Shown piece by piece: positions 27,601 through 39,600 of a stretch of 64,000 nt of DNA. The DNA lies in assembly GCA_963680875.1 (NCBI GenBank), contig OY804589.1, forward strand, positions 20,542,413 to 20,606,412. Reading direction: 5' to 3'. The position numbers and the translations under genes were made by a program. This DNA comes from Bathymodiolus brooksi. Taxonomy: Eukaryota > Mollusca > Bivalvia > Mytilida > Modiolidae. Numbering within the stretch: position 1 is the stretch's first letter; each line of letters begins with the position of its first letter. A model generated the notes under the pieces. That model was not told the DNA's origin. It saw only the letters and a program-made list of their open reading frames with translations, and made no database searches.

Positions 27601-30600
27601 CTTACAAGGGACCATCAACGAGCAGTTCTAACATACCAATACGGAGTAGAGGCTGCTGCAGGTTGTCTTTTGTGCAATGAACGTGACATTTCGAATTTGC
27701 ATGAGGAATTCTATGTTTGATTTGTCCATAAAAAAGATATTATATCATGAAGGATTGTGAAGGACAACATAGTCCGTCAATGAAAACACGAAACATAAAG
27801 TTTGACATACAAATGTATATTGCTGTATAGCAAAGTATAAATTGTCAAGTGTTTACCGTGCATATCTCTTACAATGATCTACTAAGACATACGGTTCACG
27901 ATCTGGTACAATACCTGTTCGAAGCGTTACAACTTCTTCATTGTTGTATATCTTGTTATTTATTTCTTCAGTTGTTTCTTTAACATGAGGTGTTTCTCTT
28001 CTCCTAATAACAATTACAAATTGTAATATCACAATGCAAAGCATTCGTATACCTTCTAAGCAACAGTTACACACACAGAAAGCAGAAATATAGCTTAATA
28101 GATACAATTATGTGTGCATGTTGTGTGTAATATTTAATACTGAAAGGATAAACAAATTATTTCTTACAAAAATAAAACATGTAAGTTAACAGATGGTAAG
28201 ATATGAGCATATATATGACCGAAAGTCTGGATTGCTACAGGTTAAGGGAGAATTACTGAATTTGAATGGCCGATTTTGTCTTGTATCGGTTAACCAACCA
28301 AATTAACTTTTACAAGCATTGAGCGTGGCATTCCGTTAAATCCTCTAAAGACACTAGCAGTAAATACTCTCCATTCAGAGGAGTTGTGCTGTACCTGATA
28401 GTGATGTCACCAGGACCTATTTGTTATCCCGAGTTCCCCCCAAGGTTAAGTATTTCTATCATTTCTATTAATTTCTTTAAATATGCAAAGATTAATTTTA
28501 TACCACTTGCATTGGCATTGAATGTGTTGCAATATTTGCATGATATGTTTTACAAGAATGCCATGAGATTTAAAAGGAGCTTAGAGAGAATTAAAAAAAA
28601 ATTCTCAAATTTTCAATTTTACCTTTTAACACATACGAGTAGAATTACTGTGCCAACCAGTAACAAGAGAACTGCAGAAACACCACCAACAATAGGACCT
28701 GCATCAAGTGATGACGTCACTACCTCTGTAAGATCTTCAGTAAAGTAAACATTACATACTGTTATGTTTATATTTGATTCATGTAGTTATACTCTATAAA
28801 GCAGTTAAACATAAATGTAACATAAACAAAAATAAAGACACGATTGAGATATTGATTGTTGTTTATCGTGAGCAGTATCTGATCTAATTGCATGATGTCA
28901 ACCATTGTACACACCAGTGGTCTCTTCTTGATATTTCCCATCAAAACAGAAAGTGAATGTAATTACAACTTGTTTCGCAAAGGACAACAGGTACAAATGA
29001 GAAAGATGTGCAGGCTCTGGATTGTTACATTCCTGATATCGTGACCTTGATCCACTATCACATGTCACTGAACATGAATTCCAATCTTACCATGTACCCC
29101 AGTTTCCATTTATTAAATATATAAAATGAAATATAATTGTCTTTATTATCACAATCATCATAAATTTACAAGTTGCCGTCCACATTGAAAATTTGCTATT
29201 TATCACGATTTTACCGTTTGGGGACATTACTGTCCGCGTATATTTCCTAAAGACAGAAAAGCATCGCATTTTTGTCGAAACTGTTATCCATTTCGAACGT
29301 ATAGAACCATACAAATATGGATGGCATATATTATGATACTGCTGTTGCTACATAAGTTGCACACACAAAATAAACGTGACCTGATATTACAAATGTATTT
29401 GTTTTATTACCTTGTAAAGACTCCCAATTTTGAATAATCTTTTGCATATATTTTATTATTCTATAAGACGACCTTAGAGTCTACATTGAATTCATAAGCT
29501 GAATTGACTACGCTAGGACAGTAATGAGTAAATGCTTACACATATAACTCTAACACATACCTGGACATGAGATGGCTGTAGAGCACGAACCAGTTTCAGT
29601 GTCCAATCCTAGGCAAGGAGAACCGCCATTTACAGGTGACGGATTATCACAGGCTCTATGCCGTGTCCTTGTTCCTCCAAAACACGTCTTTGTACAAGTG
29701 GTCCAGTTTACCCACCAACCCCAGTCTCCATTTACTAATAGAAAAATGATAGGCGTTGTTGATGAAGGTTGATTTATGACTTTTCTAGCTTAAATACAGC
29801 ATATTTCAATAAAATATCAAATATATCTGTTGGTTTATTACACACACTATCACAGAATGTTATACTACAATAATTCCTGTTTATCAAAGCAGTTAGTTAT
29901 TTTGATGGACATGATAAATAGTGTAACATCAGTTTTAGCTATCAAGTATGGTATTCAATTTCATAAAATATTCTTATGCAATTACCTGTTCCTTTTGCTT
30001 TGTTGATAATTTAGTCAAAGCATAGAGCATATTCGTCTCACAATTTAACCCAGCAGTGTTAGAATTAGATTTGTGAGCTGCCAAATTGTATGTACTCGAC
30101 GGGATTGAACTCATACCATTGTTACACTGCAGCACCATTCGCTTAGCCTTATGTCCAGTGCCCTAGATCACTCGGTAACATCCGCTGTCTATTGATATAT
30201 ATATTGGCTGAACATCACAAAGAAATGGCTGTATTTACTTGTTGAATTACACTCGTTTTGGCATAGTAACTGTACTTTTACACAGTGAACATAAATCTGC
30301 TGAAAGTTTTGTAAATGAATTGTATTCAATACAATATGTTTGATATAATAATCCGGATGTAAACCGTTACATCTGTCTATGGCATTGAATTTCAATCATC
30401 GTGTTTGATTCCATGAAATAATCACCCACGACTAGATATTGCTATCATCGTTCTCGGTAGGTAATTGACTACCAACATTATCTAATGATGAACAACTTAT
30501 GTAAAACCTGTGGTAATATGTGTCTTTATATTACCTGGCTCTGTGATGTATAATTATCATCGTGATCAGTAGGTAATTGATTACCAATATTATCTAATGA

Positions 30601-33600
30601 TGAACAAATACTGTAGATACTGGGGTAATACCAACAAATGATGTACATACTGTGGTAATATATGTCTCTTCATTACCTAACTCTGAGTAATTTCTTTTGT
30701 ACATGCCTCTTTATTTGATTATTGGCATCGTATTTTTGTATGGATAATTTATATATATATATATAAATACGTCTGAAAATTAAACCAAACAGTGTTAGAA
30801 TTAGATCTATGGGCTGGGAAAACATTTTGTCTTCCCTCGACGGGATTTAAACCCCATTGATACAATACAGCACCAATCGCTTAGCATTATGTCCAGCGCC
30901 GTAGACTACTCGGCCACGTCATCCTCTATCTAACAAATATAGCTTCAATAGTCGAAGTGCTACCTTGTCTCGAAAGGAAAAATCTAGAGATAGACATAAG
31001 ACATGTGGCTAAGCGTATGTAGATGATCCATATATACTTAATATTATAATTTGACCGCAATGTTTAATAAATTGTCTAGGATGATAAAGAATTCATTATG
31101 CAGTTCCAGGACATAAAGTATATTATACAAACATCTAAGCAGGTAACAACCATACAATATATATGTCCCACTGGATCTCAAAGTTACTTGAAATACTAGT
31201 TCAATACTAAATATTTATACACGTCTGAAAATAAACTCACACCATTGATACACTGCAGCACCAATCGCTTAGCCTTATGTCCAGCGCCCTAGACCACATG
31301 TCCCTTTCCATGTCAGCCCCGGTATCATCCCGAGGCCCCCATATCAGCGCGGAACACAGTCGAGGGAAGCTAGCTGGGATGATATGGAAAAGGTCGTGTC
31401 TTAATCTTTTGATCATTTATACTTCCGACATATAATACACAATTCATATTAAAAAGTCAATGACTTTATATGGAAATTTAATTGTGAATTCAACAGATAT
31501 ATTTTCAGACCACTATTGTGAAACAAGAGTATCTCAACCCCTATAAATAGGTACTGAAAACATTTCCTGAAAAGGCATTAAAACATTAGAAGATTAGAAG
31601 ATTCTTTCTTGACGATTTTTATTTACGGTGAATCGTGACGAGAACAATGCCCGTGAATCGTTTTCATTAAAAATTATTTTACGTACTCGGCTATAATTAT
31701 CTATCACCTAATGTTACTATGATTGTGCTTAATGTGGTATTTTTGACAACATAATTGTTTCCCTCTTGACTCGATGTGTCAATAGTATAGGTATCATTAG
31801 TGGTCACCTGCACTGATTCTGTCTGACACGATTAGTAGGGATGTAACAAAGGTACGGTTAACAACTTACATTGGGTTTCATACTTTTCAAGAAGTTTGAT
31901 CAGCTGCATTTACTTCCCGTGAATTGTGATTAATAAAAGTATTTTTCGTGAAGCGTGATGAGATCGTATAACCCACTAATCTTTGTGTGTCAGTTAATGT
32001 TGGTAAATAGTCGACATTCTGGTGATGTCTAGTAGTATTTGCATTTGAACTGATGTTGATTGTTGACATAGGTCATATTCGGTATGATGAAGGAATATAT
32101 CCTGAATCTGACGTAAGATTGGGTTTCGGATATTTGATAGCTCTGTGCAGTCCAGCAATAAGTGTTCCAAAGTTTCAGATTCTACTCACAGGCACTCGGG
32201 TACACTCGGGTGATTTTCGTTATTTCATTAAAATTAAATATTTCCCCGCTTAGTGCCTCTATTCTAACCTTTTCTGCGCAGAATCACCTAATTTTGACGT
32301 ATTTTATACATTTTGATACAAGCCATTGTTTCTATAAATACTATAGTGTATCAAAATGTGTAAAATGCATCAAATGTAGGTGATTCTGCATAGAGAAGGT
32401 TAGAATAGAGGCACAAAAAGGGAAAATATATAATTTTAATGAAATAACGAAAATCACAGAGTGTACCCGAGTGCCTGTGGTTCTACTTTGCATAGTTGAC
32501 ATTTCGCATCTTCGTCACCATACATTTTTGTTCGAATAGTTTGCAGTATATATGTTCCTGTTATTATTTTCAGTGTTGGTGGAATTCTGCTTATTTCTAT
32601 AGATGATGAGCATTTAACTTTCAATAGTGGATGTATATTTCCCGATCGGTAATCTGCGGAATTCAGGTATTTCAATCCCGGGTAGTATGAAGCCATTGAA
32701 GTTATCAGTTCTTGCCAGTAATTTTTAATTTCTCTCTTTATTGATGTTATCCACAGCCTTTAATGTCTTAGGATCGTCCAAGTAGTACTATGGGTCTTGC
32801 AGGTTGTATTTTATCAACATTTTCTTAATTTCTATAAACCAGCTGTTACTGTTGATGGTTTTTATTCTTAGGGAACGACCATTTAACTTGAAGGGGGGGG
32901 GGGGGGAGGGGTATGGTTTGTTTATAAAAAAATATTCTGATTCCCAATGTTGCTGAAAAAAATATTCTGATTTTGGTGGAGGAAAAAAAAAATAATCTGA
33001 TTCAGAGTTTTTGTCGTATAACCTAATGTTAGATTCTGGAAAAAAATTTCGCGCTTTGCACGACAAAACAAATAAATATTCTATCTCTTGTGTTGTCGGA
33101 AAAAAAAATTCTGAACGAAACAAAAAACCATAACCCCTCCCCCCCCCCCCCCCCTTCAAGTTAAAAGGTCGGTCCCTTAGTTGTTGCCTTACTAATCATT
33201 TGTCTATACTTTTCTCTTCTTGGTTACAGATGTTGTTGAAGAAACTTAATGCTCGTATATGTAGTTGAGCCTCCACTGGTAATGTTCCGGTTAGTAAATA
33301 AACTGCTGGGTCGGGTGTATTCGGTGGTAATATGTGAACGACCATTTAACTTGAAGGGGGGGGGGGTATGTTTTTTTTCTAAAAAAAATATTCTGATTCC
33401 CAATGTTGCTGAAAAAGATATTCTGATTTTGGTGGAGGAAAAAAAAAATAATCTGATTCAGAGTTTTTGTCATATAACCTAATGTTAAATTCTCGAAAAA
33501 AATTTCGCGCTTTGCACGACAAAAAAATAAATATTCCAACTCTTGTGTTGTCCGAAAAAAAAATTCTGAACAAACATAAAACTATAACCCCCCCCCCCTT

Positions 33601-36600
33601 CAAGTTAAATGGTCGGTCCCTAATAGTACTTGTTTGAGAAGCTTCTTTTGATATCGTTTTAGCTGTTCCAGTGGTGTGGTTTTTGGGATGATTAGTTCCA
33701 TATCGTACATTAACACTGGCGTTATGTATGTGTTGAATAAATGTATTAGAGTTTCAGGATCTAGTCCATTGTTGCAATGGAATCCTCCTCCAAATAAACC
33801 ATAACCGCTTCTTCTAGATTTCTTGATATTCTCTTCTACATTTACTGTCATGTTGTCAGCTAATGTGTTTGTTCTTATTATTCCCAAATGAACGGCTTGA
33901 TTGACATTAGGCATTACATCTTTTCCAAGAATATATTCATGATCCATCATACTTTGCTTTCTCTTGTTTGGTTGTATGTTTATGATAAAACTCTTAGCTA
34001 GCTGAAGTTTGTATCCTTCCATTGTAGCAAATGCATGTGCTATATTAATCATGACTTGTGTTTCATGTTCACGTCTACTAATCATCTGCACATGCACTAA
34101 GCGTTACAGTTTACGTCTCCGATTGTCATTCCTAGATATGAGTCACTAATATTGTTTAATAGAGGATTTATGTAGACTTTGCATAGGTCACTGCTTAGGA
34201 TACCTCCTTGGCGAACTCCTTGAGTTACTGGAAATTGTTGTGATATCTTGTTTTCCCATTTTACAGAACTCATACAGTACTAGCCTTCTGGTGCATACTG
34301 TTGATTAGTGACCAGTGTTTGACCTGTATTCCAGCATGGTATACCGTCTCATCAAATGACTGCATAACAACGTCAAATGCCGATTTTGCATCCAGTAATA
34401 CTTGCTGACATTCATTTTTGTTATCTGCATTTTTTCTGTATGTCTCTTCTACTGGCAAAGCAGAATTTAAAGGTGATGATCCATCAGTGAATACACGTTG
34501 TATTGGATTCTAGATTTCCAGTATTTTATGGTTTGTCCGGTTTTTAATTATGGTTTCAATTATTTTATTGATGACTGGTAAGACGTTTATGCCTCTGTAG
34601 TTTATCACCTCTGCTATAGTCCCTTTGTGACAGCCGGAACCTTTGAGCTGTAAATGATTTGGGATCGTTTTTAACTTTTAATTTTTACCTCCGCGAAATA
34701 GTTCTCCAAGAAGTGTGTGTGTGGGGGGTGGGGGGGGGGGGGGGGGGGTGGGGGGGTCATTTGTAAGAGAGAATTGATTTGAAACGAGTGATTTATTTTC
34801 ATCTTTATTGATATTTACAATAATTAAAACAATTTTAAGTACATTTGTTTTACTGTTTCTAACTTTTACAAGAATCTTGAAAAATGAACGTTGACAGAGA
34901 TAGAGTCTAGTGTAGCAGGAATGACAACTCTGGATAGAGAATGGATGATAGTCTGACACATTTGTGATAGTATTGTTGAGCACTTCTTTCTTTGTGCAGA
35001 ACTTGTAGTTGATGGTATGTAGGAAATATGCTAATTCAGAACACTCATATGATAAGCCACACTCTTTGATAAAATGCAATAAGTATTTGTTCATCTTGTT
35101 TGTCTTTTCATTGTTGAGGTCTTCATTCAGATCGCCACCGATTATAATTGTATGTGTTCCTTGATACCTTTGGTAGATTTCATATAGTTGGTCTATACAG
35201 TCATATCATTCATCGACATAGTCATGGCTTCCTTTTGATGGTAGATAGACTGAAGCTACTAATTTTGTATCATTATTACTATTGATTTCTTCACACTGTA
35301 TCCTTTCAGCGCCATCTGGTAGTATTTTTATTAAATGATCAATGTTTTCCCTCCAAATAATTGTGACTCCTCCATATCCTCTCGGCATGCTTTTTGGTAA
35401 GACTGGATTATATTTATCTACTCCTTTTCCGACAAAATTGATGTTTTTATTCATATCGCCAATTGTGTTGATTTGAGTCTCAAATAGCCAATGTTCTTTT
35501 ATTAAGATAATTTGATGTTGTTTCAATAGCTCGTCTATAATGTAGGCACTGGTTTTTAAGTATTTGCAATTCAGGGACGCTATATGTATCTCTCCTTCTC
35601 CCTTAAAATTAGTTGGAATATGTGCTATCTCAGATGCTGCTGGAGGCATGTCTTACCTAAGAAAGGAGAGTTGGCATTCACCCTGTCAGTGTTATCTTTG
35701 ATAGCTGGTCAATAGTTTTCTCGGTCTTGTACAATCGGTGTCCTATATGCTTTAGTTCGCCGTTGAGGTCCGCGAAATGAGTTTGCTACATTACTTGAGC
35801 TTCTCTGTTTGTAGTATAGTGGAATACCTGTTGCTATACCATGCGTAATTATATGTGGGGTTTTAACTTCTCGGATTGTCTGTGAGGTACATGTATCTTG
35901 AGAATTGTTGATCAGACTGTAGTCATAATTAGTCGTTGTTGCATCAATGTTCCATTTGGGCATATTGTCTCTAGTCGTGCTCATTTTAATCGTTTCTTTA
36001 TAGCAATCGGAACTAATTTGATTTGTTGTTTGACTAGTACTGTTCATTGAAATGTTGACTAACTCAAGTTGTTTATCGATTTGGTCGAAAAAAATGTTTT
36101 TAATTTTATCATGTACTGCCAATATCTTGTTGTTAAGTTGTTCTTTCATTCTAGAGTTAATATCCGAGTTTGTAGTTGCATTTACAGGTGCAATTGATGG
36201 ATTATCACTTGACTGTTCATGTTGTTCTATACTCCTCTGTAATGTTTTTACCAGTAGTTCGAGTTCAGTGTTCTTAGCTTCGAGTTTATTGCAATACGTT
36301 TCCATTTCTATTCTACTTTTCCTTTGCTCAGTTTTTTTAATTTTGTTTCTTTATTTCGTAGTTCTCTTAATTTGGCTGATATGGATTCCTCATCATGACT
36401 TTTAGATATTGAACTTGGTAGTAAAATATTTGTATGTGATGTCTCGTATTTATCGGCATCGATGCAATGGTTTTCATTCAGAATATTTTGACTTTGTGTT
36501 TGTATTGCGTCAGTACATCTATTGTTATTACTGCTGGGTTCTTTCAGAATAGTGATTTCGCTCTCATTTTGGTTTCCAATTCATCTGTATATGATTTACA

Positions 36601-39600
36601 CGAGTAGCATGTTTTGTGATCGTTGTTAGTTTCCATACACGTCAAATGGTATGTGTTGTTACATGATGTACATAAGTCATAATTTTCGTCGTCAATTGTT
36701 TTGTCACATAGATTAAAACGAGTTTCATCTTCTACTTCATCTGACCTTAGATTACATTCATCTAGAATAGATATTGCATTAGCATAACTATTAGATTTTC
36801 CATTCTAACAGAGTGTACATATATAGTCTACTGTTGTTGTTGCTTCTATTGCTGTTATCTGTTCAGGATTAAGCTTTTCGCATTTGTAGTGTATCCAATG
36901 TTCGCCTACAGTTCAGTATGTGCTACGTGTTTTACAGTTCTGTCTGCATTTGCAACATGATATATCTTCAATTTCTTGTTGTTTTGTTGCTGGTGTCTTC
37001 CTGAGTTTATGCACGCTTGTAGTTGTTGTATTTGTTCCTATTATACGTTGCAATTGTTCGGCGAGTATGTTGTTCAGTTTATTCAGATTTATCTGGTTGC
37101 TATTATATGTGGCTGCATGAATAATGTCATGAATTCCAGTAATATCTCTTTCCACAAATAGCGTCAGATTTTTGCCATTTACTTGGATTCTGCTACTAGT
37201 TAAATACAGATTGGTTGTATATGCTGGTTGTTCTTGTTCATGTACTCGTATTGTAGTCTGCACATTGTGGCATTGTGTAGAGTCAGTGCTTTGTGTTATA
37301 TAAGCCTTTCCAAGTGATTCTGGGAGGTTTTCATGATATATATTTGCGGCTATCTTTAATAGCTCAAATGTTGCTGCATCAGCACTTATAACTAGTCCTC
37401 CTCTGGTGTATCCATACAGTACGCTTTGTTGACGTTTGGTAGCATCTAGTTTTTTATTCAACGCTTTGTCTATTTTGAGAGTGTACGTATTTGTAATCGA
37501 GCTAGATGTGCCACGCATGCTTCTAGTTTGATGTTTATTGTCATTTTTATATTTTGCAATAGATCCATTGGTTGCCATTGCTATTTCACGTTGCCAAGTT
37601 TTTGTCTGGTAATGTTTCAGAGATAGTGTATACAAAATAAAGGAGATGATCTAACCGACAAAAGTGCATTGTGGATGCCCCCACAGTTGACTAATGCAAG
37701 TTTTCTCAACAGTCCTTTTTTATTTGTAATTCCAGTTTTTTTAACCAAACCTTTGCCACATTTATACCTGGGTGGAGTCCTTCCTTGAGTAAGTTATAAT
37801 TATATTGATCTCGAGGTGTTTGTTTTGTCTTTGAGTTTTTCCAGTGCTGCCGGCTGAGAACAGTTGAGAATACAGGTGATATATTGTTTAATCCAGTATT
37901 TATTTCCCTGGAATTTTGGCTTAGTTCATTAATTTGCGATAGGAGTTCGTTGTCTAACTTCTTGAATTCAGAGTCTGTTTGACCTTTGTATTTGCTATGC
38001 TCGTATATCGAGTACACAGGCGTTTCAAGAAATGTTACTCTACAGTGTGGGTAATGATTCACCATTTCAGTAATTTGATGATATGTGTCAACTATATGAT
38101 GTATACCTTCACTGTTTTCTCAAGCCAGATATATAAATGGTGGATTGTAGCTAGTAAGATCACATGTTGCTAGCCAGATGTAGACATGAATGTTATCGTG
38201 TTGTCCTATTTGATGATCTATGTTTTGTAATAGCCAGCTATAACTCTCGTGTGTTGTTCTACCACTCTTGCATTGCCATATGATTTGATTTCCTACCGAC
38301 GATTGTATATGTTCTCGTAGGTATCTTCCCTTACTGTCCGATATAATAAGCAGTTTTCTAATGCGTGGTCCTGTAGGGCCTTGGTCTGCCTTTGAATTGA
38401 TCTTCTCAAGGTATTTTATTAATTTGGAGTCGGTCATGTATAGTGCATATACTGTTAAAATGCTTCATTATAATATTGTTTAAAATTATATACTTTGTTT
38501 ATATATATCTTCAATAAAATCTAAAACACAGGTGTTCCCCTGGTTTTATGATAATTTAACGATTATCTCCCTTTGCGTGTAGAAGTTGTTTGTTTATCAC
38601 TTCCCTATATTTGCGTGGTTTTTAAATCTTTTATGATTTTTACTTGATTGAACCTTGGATAAATGATTTTAAGTGTCTTTTTCCACTACTACTTGTTTCT
38701 ACACAACAAATAAGAAAGATGTCTGTCACCAAGAATTTAAGCCGCCACCATTTGTATTTACATTCGTCAATGTTTACTTCCGCTCGTTACACATATGCAA
38801 AAAATATGTATAAATGCTACATATATATAAAAAGTATCGGATACACAATAAATTGAGAGTATATACAAAAGCACAACATAAGACTAACCAAATATCTGGT
38901 CACAACTATTGAGTATTTAGTAGATTTCATGTCAAAACAGGATAGAACATGATTGTTGTTTCTCTCGAATTATGAGTTGACCAAACACTTTAAACATTTT
39001 CGTATGAAATGAGTAGTATGTACCCATTTGACTTTGTTCTATTGTGACCTTTATGATGATTTAGAAAAAAACATACGTTAGACCAAGGATTTATATTACT
39101 ATATAAATCCTTGGTTAGACCACTTCATAAAGAGTGCAAGTGGTATTTGGGACATTTTCTTTTCGACCTTGTGATTTTTCAAAGTGATTATTATATCTTA
39201 ACATCACCTATTGATGTGAACACCTAATTTTCGAAACACTGTGATAATATTCGTCCTTGTGATAAATTAATTATGTAAGATAACATATTATCGAAATACC
39301 TGTGCATAAGATAGTTGTAGAGCATGATACCGTTTCATAGTCCAATCCTGGGCAAGGAGAACCGCCATTATCTGGTGTTGGATTGTTACACGATCTATAT
39401 CGTGTCCTTGTTCCTCCAACACACGTCCTTGTACATGAAATCCAGCTTTCCCACGAACCCCAGTTTCCATTTGCTATAAAAAGGAAATAAACATTAGCGT
39501 GGTCAATAACTGCAAAAACTATTAATGGAGCAAAGTTACTTATGGTCTTTCTAGTTAAAACAAAATGTTTATTTTTGCAATAAAATATCAAAGATATCTG

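Larger units (their letters stand above)
31887..38437 (-). mobile_element. Degraded full-length LINE (ORF1 with SGNH-like and PHD-like parts; ORF2 EN-RT)
   Basis: Order on the minus strand: 38437-38120 [17 protein letters not shown] with GRTTHES and [11 protein letters not shown] (SGNH-hydrolase-like, as in some LINE ORF1 proteins); 37635-36913 a unique region with CCKCRQNC; about 36640-36570 a Cys/His PHD-like finger ([12 protein letters not shown] and CYSCKS); 36305-35709 a coiled coil; 35649-34850 an APE-type endonuclease ([36 protein letters not shown], one TGA at 35203-35205); about 34500-34270 RT ([11 protein letters not shown]); 34097-33600 RT end ([24 protein letters not shown]); 32870-32480 the C-terminal region with CQLC, and [10 protein letters not shown] near 32170. 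Stops, frameshifts and three MITE insertions make it inactive. It sits in the intron between exons 5 and 6. Confidence 0.85.

Noticed and set aside
28386..28748. Plus-strand frame of 120 codons
   Set aside because: Its C-terminal half is the exact antisense of the transmembrane exon.
32788..33159. Minus-strand frame of 123 codons rich in Phe and Gly
   Set aside because: It translates the MITE interior and its G/C runs; the same frame recurs in every MITE copy.
36052..36405. Plus-strand open frame of 117 codons
   Set aside because: Antisense of the LINE coiled-coil region; hydrophobic only because of the complement.
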